Shown here one piece after another: positions 11,646 through 23,914 of a stretch of DNA of 64,000 nucleotides. Under the pieces are notes generated by a model. It had not been told where the DNA came from. It worked only from the letters and a program-made list of their open reading frames with translations, and made no database searches. The translations under genes were made by a program, and so were the position numbers. Position 1 is the stretch's first letter, and the number at the start of each line of letters is the position of its first letter. The stretch is from Lenzites betulinus. Lineage: Eukaryota > Basidiomycota > Agaricomycetes > Polyporales > Polyporaceae. Where the stretch lies: the NCBI GenBank assembly GCA_022264855.1, contig JABYQU010000048.1, positions 186,001-250,000 of the forward strand, written 5' to 3'.

Positions 11646-12840
11646 TTAGCTGGCTGCGCAGCCCATGTGAATGCCGTCATAAAGCCCGTCGTGGTCGTCG
11701 GCGTCAGATTGCAAGAGTGTCGGGACGTCGCCCACGATGCATTGAGCATCGGTGTTGTCCTGGCCTGCAGAAGCATTCAGCAAGGGTGCTCGACGACCGA
11801 CGTATAGTTCATGAAGCCCTTACCTGGACACGCAACCCACGCTTCCGACGCCTGGATGTGGACCTCGCCCGAGGGGTGGTGGTAGCCAATGAAGCGCCCA
11901 GGGAGGATCGGCACTGGGTCCTTCTTGTTGTTGACGTGCGTGACGGAGACGGGGATAGAATCGATCCAGTTGGCGAAGCTCTGGTTCCCGACGCGCGGCA
12001 TGCCGTAGCCGACGAAACGAACGGTCGTCGTCTTCGGCAGCTGGAGGTACAGGAAGGCAGAGTCAAGGAGACCGATGGCCGCGCCTGGAGTGGATATACG
12101 TGGTGAGTATCTCAGCGACGAGCAGGACGTATGCGAGGCTTACCTAGCGAGTGTCCGGTAACCGTGACCTTTGTGGCGCTGAACTGGGTGAGAGCGGTCT
12201 TCACCGCAGCCAAGACTGCGCTCGCAGACCTGTATACTTCGTTAAGCTAACAGATTTTCCAACACCTCCCCGTGTTACGCACCTGGCCTGAGACCCTGAA
12301 AATCCGGAGTGGACAAAGATGTCTGAACTAGTGTTCGGGAAAAGGCTCGAATTCAGGGGAACCTGAAGAATGCTGATGTCCTCCAAGATCGGGAGACTAC
12401 AAAGAAAATATGTCGGTCCACGGATGCAGCGGCGAAAGGGTATGTTTACTTACGCCGCGCTTGTGTTCGTCCCTTGGTGCCCAACGATGACTTCGCCCAG
12501 CGTCGGGTCGTAACCGACATACCCTAAAAGAGCCATGAGATTTCTGGACGCGCATCCGGGCAAAGCAAATTTGGAGCTCACAGAATTGGATCGACAGCCC
12601 GTTACCGCCCGACGCGACGGGGACGAAGCCGGGGTTAGCATTGCAGTTGGCTCCACAGTTCCACGCAAGTGTCGTCGCCGGCTTGCAGTAGGCTGTGCTC
12701 GCGTAGTTGGTATATGGCTTGTACGACGCAATCTGAGTGTCCGAAAGCACAGAGAAGGTCTGGCGCTTGACAACGGTCGGGAACGCTGCCACCTGCTCGC
12801 TGAACGAGAGGGCGAGGAGCGCCACGAAGGCTTTGAACAT
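11646..12840 (-). CDS. Secreted class 3 (Rhizomucor-type) lipase
   Basis: Extracellular alpha/beta hydrolase, probably acting on triacylglycerol or related esters. Minus-strand exons: 12840-12582, 12523-12454, 12396-12283, 12229-12144, 12084-11824 and 11764-11646, all phases agreeing. The N-terminus is a signal peptide (MFKAFVALLALSFSEQVAAF) followed by a Kex2-like KR. The lipase_3 core reads YVGYDPTLGEVIVGHQGT, then IFVHSGF. The nucleophile elbow is GHSLG, the acid is in NNKKDPVP, and a histidine lies in DDHDGLYDG near the C-terminus. Cysteines in the mature part suggest disulphides. An in-frame ATG at 12855 would add five residues before the signal peptide; I prefer 12840. Confidence 0.9.
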
Positions 12841-14110
12841 GATAGAAGAAGTCATTTGTCGTGCGTCAGCGGGGGGCCTGGAGAGAAAGAATGCGTCGAG
12901 CTAAGGGGGGCCGCGGGGGCGATGGGCTGCAGGTCTCGTCGTTCAAGGGGCATTACCGTCGACATACTTAATATACTCGTCCCGCTTGTCGTTGGGACAT
13001 GGACTGCGCACGCTGGTTACTAGCGGCAGGTTTAAGCCTAGTGCGTGATTCGTACGCGTGCTGCGTTTCGAATGTTCTGTGGCGAAAGGTGGCGGGGACA
13101 TGGGTAGGCACATCGCGGTGTTGCCGACGGATCAGCGAACCTTGGACAAGCATATGGCTCGTCCCCGGAGGCCAAACGTTCACCCGCTCTGGACGATCAG
13201 CTGTTCGTAGGACGAGTGTCTTGGCTACGGTGCGACCAGCCACACGAGTTGGCAAGGCCCTGTCCAATAACACGTTAGCTGAGCGACGTCGCGCACATGT
13301 TCATGCTCACTCTTACTCACGAGTCATGACCATCAATGGCAATTGCTATATTGCGTGGGCTGGGTAGCAGGCAGATTAAACCCGGTGTATAATGTCCCGG
13401 ACAGCCGGTCTTTGCGAGATGATCGCGTGCGCCAGGCGGAGACCATCGCTTGAGTGCGGCAGAAGGCTTACGCACTAAGCGCTGCCCAACGCGATAATCC
13501 TTTTCACTGCATGATCTCATCCGGTCCCCGCCTGTTCCCGCTCGAGGTAAAACTCTGAGCTTAATGAACTGCCACGAAGCCATGCGTCAGGTACTTCAAG
13601 TGAACGCACGACAACGCCGAGCAATAGTGTGGGGGACTTATCAGCCAGTGCTGAGTGTAATATCTGTGTTGTATCTACTCCTATGTGTATCTCTCACCGA
13701 TTCGGCCGCTGCAAATCAGGCCGGAGTATTCGCCGGATATATGGTGAGCGTTGTCCGTGTGGCGGGAACTTCTGGTCGTTCATACCTTTAACCTTGACAG
13801 GGAGATCCCCGAGATCACCGGCACCAATGGCTCAGTACTCAGTAGTACTCAACATTCGTACGCGGACACGATCCGGTCGAGGATATCTCCGCTGAATAGC
13901 ATAATTTCCTCGCCAATTCCAACGCCCAATACTCTGGCGAGTATCACTGTCAGTATGTACCCACATTGACGGGCGATTCGAGCCTTTAATATGAATAAAA
14001 GCTTCAGGCTGCCCATCCGCACGCGGCCAAGGTGTAGCGATGACCGCACATTCAGAATCACAATGTTTGATCAACATAGCTATATTTGGATCCTTACCTC
14101 TTGGTGCGCG
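12841..14110. other. Intergenic, no gene recognised
   Basis: Upstream region of the lipase gene up to the foldback element. No recognisable coding segment on either strand. Confidence 0.45.
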
Positions 14111-14252
14111 GTGTCCCTCACCTGGACCTCACCTGAAAGCAAGCTAGTTAGCTTGGTATAGGGGGGGGGCTATGCCAGGCTAATTAGCATGGATCCTCGC
14201 TTTATCTGCGGGGTGCAATAAAGGCCCAATAAATATTTGTTAGCTAAGCTAA

Positions 14253-15329
14253 CACTGGGTGAAGCGCCGGATTTTAAGTTTGCAGCATCGGCTTCGAATG
14301 CCGGGATTCGACTCAGATGCTCTTGACATTTTGGGGACATTCCACAGATTAAAGCATGGCACTCGGATTATCACGTTCCGATGAGGTTCCTACGACATTT
14401 CTGGCACATAACACGGACATTATGGGACCCTAGCATCTCAGCGCTGGTTTCTGCCGGCAGCACGCCGCCTGCATATCGGCTGCATTGCACACAAATTTCC
14501 CAATAACAATCGCCCCAGCCCGCGGCCGAGTGCTCGTATGCGACAGGTCAAATAAACATATGGATTGGAGAGCATGCTAAGTACAATGGTAGTACTACAT
14601 ACCCACAGCCAAATGTGAAAGCTCACCGGTATACCAGCGTCCACCTACATTATACTGTGTCCAGTTTACCTTCATACAACACTCGCGGGGGTCGATTCTG
14701 GTACAACATAGGAACTTACATGGCTGGACGGGAAACAGCTTACCTAGTAGGAGGTCCACATACCGGATTCCACAGATAGATAGTCCCAGGCAGAGATAGA
14801 TAGTCCCAAGCAGCGAGCTCCCAGTTCAGTGAAAACACGAACAGAGACCGCTGATATGTCAGTTAGTATTAGCCACATATGCACTGCAGATAAGATGTGA
14901 ACGTTCGAGAACCGCTCACCTATTAGTTAGTAGTACTCGGTAATGAGGAGAGACTTACTGTATGCAAGTATCCTCGAAGCTATGATATATATCAAGATCA
15001 GCATGACTTACGCCGGCCTACCAGAATCCCGCAGGTGTGGGTGCACACCGGGATATCGCGGTGAGATGGAGGGAGAGGGCAAGAGCATGCATGAACGAGC
15101 AGCGCCGCAGAGGACGTGGACTAGAGGTTTAGGTTTGTTCTGACTTTGAATTTACAATGACGTGTATACCTTGGAGCACAAGCATGTCGATAGCATTTGT
15201 ATATGATCCGTGGATTGCAACGAGATTGCGAAAAAACAGGAATGTAAGTACAATGTGAAGCACATCTGGGTCGAATCCCGGCATCCAATGCCGATGCTGT
15301 AAACTGAAAATCCGGTGCTTCACCCAGTG
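14253..15329. mobile_element. CACTG-ended non-autonomous element nested in the foldback element
   Basis: Starts CACTGGGTGAAGC and ends with its inverse GCTTCACCCAGTG; the imperfect inverted repeat continues for about 70 bases on each side. TAA flanks both ends (14250-14252 and 15330-15332). The mirror arm at about 17170-17185 shows the empty site (one TAA between the same flanks), proving insertion into the left arm after the foldback formed. CACT(A/G) termini with a 3-bp duplication match CACTA/EnSpm-type elements. The interior has no protein. A small direct repeat of agatagatagtccca occurs near 14775-14813. Confidence 0.78.
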
Positions 15330-15332
15330 TAA

Positions 15333-17180
15333 GGAGCTCTGGATCAAGACTCACCGGTTACGTCGGTGCCCTGTGCCGGTGCCCCTGGCGCCCGACGTGC
15401 CACGTGTGCCACTCCCGCCGACAAGCGCTGCGCCGCGCACTCCCCGCCCAACAGGCGCCACAGCGTCCGGGGCATCGGCAACGTCGTCGCTGATGGCGCC
15501 GCCTCGTAGCGCCCGCGCGCCCTCCCGCACCGACACTTCCGTATATGGTATGTGGCTGCTCATATCTCAACCTCCCCTCCCCGGCACTGCGACGGTACCC
15601 GTCCCAATGCACGTATCGTCCTTGTTCTTTTTGTATTATGTGCGCATTATACAGGGCTATCTAACGCTTACTTTCCGACAGCAATAGGCGAAATAGCGCA
15701 AGAGATATGCACATATGTTTGGAAAATGCGCTGTGAGCAACATAACATAACATACACTTAGCGCATAGGTTGAGTTCTAACTATGTAACATGGCAGCCAA
15801 CGTACTACACGTTCATGGCATTCAAACGAGCCACTAATCATGTTTCTCCGCCGGATAGAACCTTTGTTATGTTCTCCCCTCCATGGGACTGACATACCTC
15901 CACAGCCGATAACATACCGGACTTCCCGGGCTGGCGCGTTTCGATCGGAGCGTACTACGCACATTTATACAGTATATAGAGTATCTATACCAGTTATCAG
16001 GGCCCCGCCGCCAGTATAAGTAGTAGAAACATATGTTGGTACTAGGACATATGTTTTAGACAGTGTTTACGACATAGCGTGTGCGCAACATATCGCATTC
16101 TCTCTTTGTAACCACCGGTGTGTAGCCCCATACTGCCCGCACACAACGAATCTTGTTGCGTGCTTATAAGGTAAGTACAGGGTATGTTATGGGGGAAACA
16201 GTGCGGGGATGCACAGATTGTGTAGAAGTAACGGTACATTTCTGTGCATATAGATGCCATGTTCCTCCTCATTCGACGTCCTCCGGGCATATCTCAACGT
16301 CTACTTACCGTATAGGCACGCAACAAGGTGCGTTGTGTGCGGGCAGTATGGGGCTACACACCGGTGGTTACAAAGAGAGAATGCGATATGTTGCGCACAC
16401 GCTATGTCGTAAACACTGTCTAAAACATACCCCTTAGTGCCAACATACATTTCTACTTCTTCTACTGGCGGCGGGATCCTAATAGATTGTATATATACCA
16501 TATATACTGTATATATGTGTGTAGTATGCTCAGATCAGAACGCGCCAGCCCGGGGAGTCCGGTATGTTGTGGGCTGTGGAGGTATGTCAGTCCCAAGGAG
16601 GGGAGAACATAACAAAGGTTGTACCGGGCATATAAGCATGAATAATAGCTCGTTAGAAAGCTATAAGCTCATAGTACATGGGAGAGCTGTTAATACTGCC
16701 TGAATATGACATACCGTATAGTCTTTTGATATGTTCTGTTGCTCAGAGCAATGTTTTCAAACATATGTGTATATCTCTTGCGCTATTTGGTCTATTCCTG
16801 TCGGAAAGCAAGCGTTGGATAGCCCCATATAATGCGCACATAATAAAAAAAGAACGAAGGCGATACGTGCATTGGGGCCAGTACCGCAGCCGTGCCGGGG
16901 AGGGGAGGTTGAGATTTGAGCAGCCACCTACCATATACGGAAGCGTCGGTGCGGGAGGGCGCGCGGGCGCTACGAGGCGGCGCCATCAGCGACGACGTTG
17001 CCGATGCCCCGGATGCTGTGGGAGAGGGTGTTGCCGATGGGCCCGATGACCGGCGCTGATGGGGGGGAGCGGGCGGGGTGGCGCTTGTCGGCGGGAGTAG
17101 CACACGTGGCACGCTGGGCGCCAGGGGCACCGGCACAGGGCACCGACGTAACCGGTGAGTCTTGATCCAGAGCTCCTTAG
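15333..17180. repeat. Inner arms of the foldback palindrome
   Basis: Reading 15340 onward and the reverse complement from 17175 backward gives the same text for hundreds of bases (for example cgtcgtcgctgatggcgcc and accgacRcttccgtatatgg), with scattered substitutions and one roughly 30-base length difference near 17010-17060. The two arms meet at a spacer of about 100 bases around 16180-16290. Confidence 0.8.
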
Positions 17181-18924
17181 CTTAGCTAACAAATATTTAT
17201 TGGGCCTTTATTGCACCCCGCAGATAAAGCGAGGATCCATGCTAACTAGCCTGGCATAGCCCCCCCCTATACCAAGCTAATTAGCTTGCTTTCAGGTGAG
17301 GTCCAGGTGGTGTCCCTCTCTTGTCCATCTCGTGCTCGTCATGCTGAGAAATTTAAAACGGCGAGCGCATGGCTTCATACTATTATAGTGTTCTGTGGGG
17401 CGCTATCCTCAAAAACATGTTGTGACTTCGTTAGGGCCAGCTCCGTATCCGACCCCTCCTTGACTTCCACGCAGCCTTCGTGATGCTCAACCTCCCGCGC
17501 CCCCCGCATGCGTACCTCGCGTAACAGGAGACACGATAGTAGCCCTGCGCCGGACACGCCGAGCATCGCGAGCCAAATTTGACGCGTCGCATGTGCGAAC
17601 GCTACATGAACCTGTTCTCTCAGCGGCTCTGGCAGGCTCGAAATCATCTGGATGGCGGCGTATGCTACCTGCACGCCTTCCGGGAGTGTTGCGGTGAACT
17701 CGGATGGGAGGTGGCGCAGGAGGACGTTTTGCAGGATTGTCCCGCCGATGACGATACCCCATCCCTGTGCATCGAAACATTGCATATGAGTACCATGATC
17801 CTGACGTAGGTCAAGGTGCGAGCAGGATGAACACATACCTGTGCAAGGACGCGCGTGAACGTGAAAAACGCCAATGCGTGCGTGACCTCTGAGTCTGGCA
17901 GCGGCGCGAGGACCGCGAACTGTGTGCTGATCCACACAATTCCAGTTCCTATCGCGATGGGAATTTGGGAAGCGAGATATTGAGCCCGCGAGCTGCGTTC
18001 GTCCAAGGTAGACAGTACGCCGAAGCCCACGACTATGAATACCCAGCCAGTGTAGTTGTGCGGGAGATATCGATTGTGTACGTTGATGGACACGCCGGTC
18101 ACTATTGCGGCGACGGGGACGAGCGTTACTAGGGTAAGCATGTCGATGTTTGCTCGGAGTTGGGTCACTCCTGCTGCAGCTTGCAGAAAAACGGGGACGT
18201 AGTCTATGTGATGAGATTAGCGAGAAGAATGCCTGTAGAGCTGGGGAAAGAAGACTTGCAAAGTGTCGCCAAAGAGCCGATTCCGTGGAGGAAGGTGCCC
18301 ACGTAACTGCAGAACGGTGAGAACCACGTTCAAGTCATACAGCTTGAGAAAGAAGGGAAGTACACACCCTCCAAAGGTAGTACGGTTTGTGAAGAAGTGT
18401 CTAGGTATCTAGGTGAGAATTTCAGTACGAGTATCGTACTAAGGCATGCAACTTACCGTTGGGCCTTTGAGCCAATATCGCTCAATCACAAAAAACGACA
18501 GCATTCCTAAGACTCCTAGAATAAGCGGTACGAGAACTTGAGTGGAAGACCAAGGATAACGCAGCCCTCCCCAGGTAATGGCAAGGAAGATGAGGACAGT
18601 GCTGGCTGTCAACGTCCCGGATCCTCTATAACCAAGAACATTAATGCCAGTGCTGTGCCGTCCCACTTACGTTTGAGAGTCTGTACTCACATCAAATCCA
18701 TTTGCCCAACTTGCGACGTAAACTGAGTCCCTCTTGTGGTGGGGAGGAATGCAGGTATACACAATTGAGAAGCAACACAACGCCGCAGACGGGTATGTTC
18801 AGGAAGAACAGCCATCTCCATGATCCATGCTGTGCAAGTACGCCTCCGATAGGAGGCCCAATCGCACTAGATCATCGTGAGCATTCCCATTGTGGAATTG
18901 GGGACGGCCATCGAGAACTTGAAG

Positions 18925-19408
18925 TGTTGTGGATGGCCAGACGGGCACGGGGGCGCAGCGGCGCGTATAAGAACGACCCCGTGGGCGCGTCTCGGCAAAG
19001 CGCGCGTAGGCGCTGAGGAGGCAGACAGTTGCCTATTTGGGTCGCAGCGCGACATACGCTATGTCTTCGCTCGCCCGGGTTCTTGCGGGGCAAGAACTCA
19101 CCGAGAACGTCCGCGGGCGAGGGGGCGAGTCAGAATAGGTGTTTGGAGTTGTTTGGTCCGACACTTTTCGCGGGCGTAACGTCCGTCGGGCGCAGGCGCA
19201 CTCGCCTCACACTTTCAGTCCAGAACGTGTGAGGTGAGTATTTTCACCACGTACAAAATACAGCGCGGGTAGCTAACTATGTACGATAGATCTAACGCGC
19301 TCGCGCCCTTAGGTTAGCAGTCGAATCAGATGACACTTTCAGTCCAGAACGTGTGAGATCTAACGCGCTCGCGCCCTTAGATCTGCTTCCCATCCAGTAA
19401 CCATAAAA
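18925..19408 (+). repeat. Copia 5' LTR
   Basis: 484 bases. A TATA-like TATAAG lies near 18966. Two short internal direct repeats occur: CACTTTCAGTCCAGAACGTG at 19210 and 19334, and GATCTAACGCGCTCGCGCCC at 19289 and 19357; they may be promoter or packaging elements. Confidence 0.93.
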
Positions 19409-19424
19409 GGTTATGAGCCCTGCC
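19409..19424 (+). other. Copia primer-binding site matching the anticodon loop of initiator tRNA-Met
   Basis: GGTTATGAGCCCTGCC follows the 5' LTR directly. It carries TTATGAGCCC, complementary to the GGGCTCATAA of the fungal initiator tRNA-Met anticodon arm rather than to a tRNA 3' end. Drosophila copia is known to prime from an internal tRNAiMet fragment, and this site has the same logic. Confidence 0.65.
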
Positions 19425-19458
19425 TAAAACGCTACAGGCACAGACGAAGCAGAACAGC

Positions 19459-21769
19459 ATGTCATCCGAAATGTCAATCAATTCATCGAAATACAATGTC
19501 CCGAAGCTCGCGTCGGATGGATCCAACTGGGTCACGTACAGGGAGAGAATGAAAGTAGTGCAGGCGGCGAAGGGTCATATGCCCCGGCCCCCACATCAGG
19601 GGAACCGCCCGTAAGCCATCATTCCCTCCACCCATCGACCGAGAACACCCCCACATCCCCCCCGCGACTGTCCATCCCGATGGATCTACCACGACTCCTG
19701 CCGTCGTCACCGAAGATGACGGAGAACGCGTCATACGAGACGCCTACTCGCACCTCACGGACGACGAGTACGCCGAGCTGGTGGAGAAACTGGACACCAA
19801 GTATACTCTGTGGGAGTCGAAGGAAGCCGGCGCGCGCGCTCTCATCTACGAGACGCTAGGGGACGATCTGTTCATTGAAGTCCAATCGCAGCCTACGGCC
19901 AAGGACCTGTGGGAAGCCGTAGTCGCATTGTGCGAAAACAAGTCCTTGATGTACGCTAACGCGATCAGGACGCGTATCCAGAACACGAGGTGCCCCGAAG
20001 GAGGGGACGTTCGCGCGCACTTGGCGCTACTCCAACGAGAGAGACAGAACTTAGCGGCGGTCGGATCCCGCCTAGGCGACCCGGAATTCGCTGCAGTTAT
20101 CACCAACAGCATGCCTGAGTCATACTACGGTCGAGTCCAGTCAATACTCGACATCTCCAGTCTAGCCGGCCACGTTATCCCCATAGAATTCCTCATCGGA
20201 AAGCTAAACGAAGAGTATGATCGGCGCGGCATTCTCAAGGCCAACGAGAACGCACTCGCGGCACTCGCTGTGTCTCAGGCGGCGCCCACAACCGCAACAG
20301 CATCGGCCGCGATCGCCAACGGTGGGCGTCAACCCGTCGAATGCTACAATTGTCACGGGCGCGGGCACATCGCCCGCAATTGCCGACGCAAGGGCGGAGG
20401 GAAAGAGGGCCAGTGGCCTAAGGCAGGCGGCGGGCAGCGAGACGAGGACGCGGGGGCAGCAAACGCAAATGCGGCAGCGGAACGCCATCACGGATTCTTC
20501 GCACTTGGAAACACGGTCACGTGTGCGTTCCCCGCGAATCCGGGCGCGTACACAGACGTGTTTGACAGCGGCGCCAGCGTCCACATTTCCCCCTACCGCG
20601 AGAGATTCACGTCGTACCAGGAGCTCTCCCCTCCACGCCAAATCTCGGCGGCCAACGGCGAAGAATTCGCGGCCATAGGACACGGGGATATGGAGATACG
20701 CGTCCCTAACGGAACGTCTACGCGCGCGCTCACCCTGCGCAACGTGCTCTATGCGCCGAACGTGGCATTCGCCCTCGTATCGATCCGCAAAGCGGATGAG
20801 GGAGGCTACACTGCGGTGTTCGAGGGCGGAGAGTGTCGCCTCGTGGATCGTGCAAGTGGGGATAGCATAGCGCGAATCCCGCTTGTTGACGGCCTGTACC
20901 AGGTGACGAGCCGCTATGTCGAAACACCCGCAGCCGACCTAGCAGCTGCGGCAGCACAACCCGTGACGTCTAAACCAGGTGGCAAGCGCATCCTCCGTGT
21001 TACGCCGGGCGAACTCCACCGATGCCTAGGCCACGTCTCGCTCAGAGCAGCAAAGAAACTCGTACAAGATGGCCGCGTTACGGGAGTCAAACTGGTCGAC
21101 GCAGTCCGTGTAGAGGAATGCGAAACATGTGTCCGCGCGAAGCTCTCGCGCAAGGCCATACCAGCTCGAGCCCATACGGCCCCGCACGATATCCCCATCA
21201 CTTGCTACGGGGAGAAATTCCACTCGGATACGTGGGACGCGGACGCCACCTCGCTGGGCGGAAACACGAAAGCTGCGCTGTTCGTCGATGAACATACTCG
21301 TATGCACCACGGCTATCCAATCAAGTCGGTGGCAGAAACGGGCGACGCGTACCGAGAGCTCGAGGCTGCAGTACTCACGCAAACTGGCGTGCAGGTCAAA
21401 TGGCTTCATAGCGACAATGGGGGCAAGTACATCGGCCTAAAAGCGCATCTAGCCGCGCGAGGGACGCACTGGAGCGCATCGACTCCACACACCCCGGAGC
21501 AGAATGGGATGGCCGAACGAGCTCATCGAACACATCGCGAACGCGTCAGTGCAATGCTCCTCGACGCCGATCTGCCCAAGACGCTCTGGGCGCACGCGTA
21601 CAAGCACTCGATATACCTCCATAACCGCACGGGGCACTCAGCACTGGGTGGACGGACCCCCTACGAGGCGCGATTCGGCATACCCCCAGACATTCGCCAC
21701 CTACGGCCGTGGGGAACGGCCATATGGGTGAAACCTGAGCAGGGAAGGAAACTCGACCCCAGGGGGTAG
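19459..21769 (+). pseudogene. Copia Gag, protease and integrase (ORF 1, frame-broken)
   Basis: The ATG at 19459 starts the Gag N-terminus (YNVPKLASDGSNWVTYRERM), but near 19580-19600 the continuation moves to the next frame, so a 1-base indel separates it from the 662-codon ORF ending at 21769. That ORF shows the Copia gag region, a zinc knuckle CYNCHGRGHIARNC, the protease motif DSGAS, the GAG-pre-integrase segment LHRCLGHVSLR, and the integrase core with FHSDTWD, WLHSDNGGKYIG and EQNGMAERAHR. It stops at a run of five G (21764-21768), where one more G would keep the pol frame. Either true decay or a homopolymer error is possible. Confidence 0.85.
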
Positions 21770-23907
21770 CAGGACGCTTCGTCGGTTTCAGCGAGCATCA
21801 CAAGGACGCCGTCAATGTCTATTGGGCCGAAAAGCGGAACATCACCGTTGTTCGCAACTACGTATGGACAGCCGATCCTGTGACAGCAACGAGCGAGGGG
21901 GCGAGGTCTGAGGATGGAGAGGACGAAGAACGCGACGCTCGTGCCGTCGAGGACGAAGAAGACCCTGGAGAGGACACTGGAGAGGACGCGAAGGATGCAG
22001 GAGTAGAGGACGCAGGAGATGGAGGCGACGAGGAGAATGAGGACGAACCGGGTGATGAAATCGTGGAGGAAGCTCCCCCGCAGGAAGCTCTAGGTCGAGG
22101 ACATCGCATCAAGAAGCCGTCCGAATACGTCCGGCGACTACAAGGCGGCGAAGGGACTGCAGACGGCCGCCAAGGCGGACGTAGAGCCCTCATCGCGAGC
22201 GAAGTCCTGAACCCATTCACAGAGCCGAGCCCGCCCGCCGAGACTGAAGCGGACACGCCCCAGTTCCTCCTTGCAGACATTCGAGACTGGGACTCAACAA
22301 CGCACGCGCTAATAGTCCAAGCGGGAGGAGATCCCATGAGCGGAGATCCCACCTCACTTCGCGAAGCACAAGCTGCCCCGGACTGGCCTCTATGGCAGGT
22401 CGCTATCGATGTGGAGGAAGCGAACCTCATAGCGCACGGCACCTATATCCTGGTCGACCCGCCTCCGGGCGTACATGTCATCGGATGCCGGCTCATCTTC
22501 CACAGGAAGCGTGATGCAAACGGAGAAGTGATCCTACGGAAGGTCCGCGCGGTCGCGCTCGGGTGTGCCCAAATCCCGGGTGTCGACTACACCGAAACGT
22601 TTGCGCCGGTAGCCAAATCGAGCTCGCTCCGAGTCATGCTAGCCTTAGCAGCGCGCTACGACTGGCCTCTCATCCAGCTAGACGTAAAGAGCGCGTATCT
22701 GAACGGCGACTTGGACGAGAAGATCTACATGAGGCAACCTCCCGGCACTGCGGCGCCTGGGCAGGAGCACCTGGTCTGCGAACTCAAGAAGTCGTTGTAC
22801 GGCCTCAAGCAAGCAGGACGCGCCTGGTACAAGACGTACAAGGAGGCTGTGGAGAGCCTAGGGATGACCCGCGCGCAGGCCGACCACGCATGCTTCTGGC
22901 GACACGAGGGCGACTCTCTCGTAATGGTGGGAACCATTGTTGACGATATGCTTGTCACGGGGACACCTGCTCTCGTCGAGCGGTTCCGCGAGGGGATCAA
23001 GCGAAAGTTCACCATCACGGACTCGGGCAAAGTAGCGTGGCTTCTGGGCATTGAGGTCGCGCGCGATCGCGGCGCAGGAACACTGCGGCTGGCGCAACGC
23101 TCTGCAATCGACACCCTTGTCCGATCCATGCACCTCGAGGGAGCGAAGCCCGCGAGCACCCCAATAGCCGTCGGCGGAGTACTAAACAAGACGCAGTGTC
23201 CCACAACCGCCGCGGCCATCGCCGACATGTCTGACGTCCCTTACCGCGAAGGGGTTGGTATGTGCATGTACATTGCAGTCACTACTCGGCCCGACATTGC
23301 CTATACCGTCCACCGACTCGCGCAGTACATGAGTAACCCAGGACGGCCGCATTGGGAGGCCCTCAAGCGGCTGGTGCGGTATCTCATATCAACGCGCGAA
23401 CTCTGGCTCTCGTACGGGCACGATGCGAGTGGGCTAGCAGGATACACGGACGCCGACTGGGGGACCAGCGATGATGCTCGTCACTCGGTGTGCGGCTATG
23501 CCTATACGGTGGATGGTGGCGCGGTCTCGTGGTCTGCGAAGAAGCAAGCGGTTGTCGCGCTCTCGTCAACCGAAGCCGAGTACATCGGTATCACTCACGC
23601 GGCCAAGGAGGCCATCTGGCTGAAGTCCCTGCTGTGCGACCTCGTGGACCCAGACGCCGGCGGACTATCGGTCCGGCTCTTTAGTGACAACAAGAGCGCT
23701 ATGGATCTGGTGAAGAACAACGCCTTCCACGCCCGCACCAAACATATCGCGATCCGGTACCACTTCATTCGCGAGGCAGTCGAGCGCAAGGACGTGGATC
23801 TCGCGTATCGGTGCACAGAGGATATGCCGGCGGACGTCTTCACCAAACCTCTCACGCGCACACGCTTGGATCACCTGCGCGTTATGTTCGGACTACGCTC
23901 GCTTTGA
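21770..23907 (+). CDS. Copia reverse transcriptase and RNase H (ORF 2)
   Basis: Continues the Pol reading from the frame break (VAGRFVGFSEHHKDAVNVYW) to a TGA at 23905-23907; the first internal ATG is at 21880. After an acidic linker come the RVT_2 blocks: VDYTETFAPVAKSSSLR, LIQLDVKSAYLNGDLDEKIY and LKKSLYGLKQAGRAWYK. The active-site motif reads IVDDML, so the usual tyrosine of YVDD is isoleucine while both aspartates remain. RNase H follows (YTDADWGTSDDARHSVCGY, LSSTEAEYIGITHAAKEA, LFSDNKSAMDLVKN) and the end is ADVFTKPLTRTRLDHLR. Reading is open throughout. Confidence 0.93.
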
Positions 23908-23914
23908 GGGGGCA

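Larger units (their letters stand above)
14119..17309. mobile_element. Foldback element with long inverted arms, non-autonomous DNA transposon
   Basis: The ends are inverted copies beginning CACCTGGACCTCACCTG and continuing for about 130 bases (14119-14252 against 17180-17309). They are flanked by the identical octamer GTGTCCCT at 14111-14118 and 17310-17317, an 8-bp target duplication. Inside, 15333 to about 16165 is the inverted copy of about 16285 to 17175, so apart from one nested insertion the element is a giant palindrome centred near 16225. No transposase is encoded; short ORFs occur as mirrored pairs only because of the palindrome. Long arms plus an 8-bp duplication fit Mutator-like or hAT-derived foldback elements; the superfamily is not settled. 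Confidence 0.82.

Noticed and set aside
12999..13583. ORFs on both strands between the lipase and the foldback element
   Set aside because: They overlap antisense to one another and resemble no family.
15552..16703. Several ORFs of 60-90 codons, two of them nearly identical on opposite strands
   Set aside because: They are mirrored copies caused by the foldback palindrome and have no coding character.
21858..22442. 194-codon minus-strand ORF opposite Copia pol
   Set aside because: Serine/proline-rich antisense shadow of the acidic linker in the sense frame.
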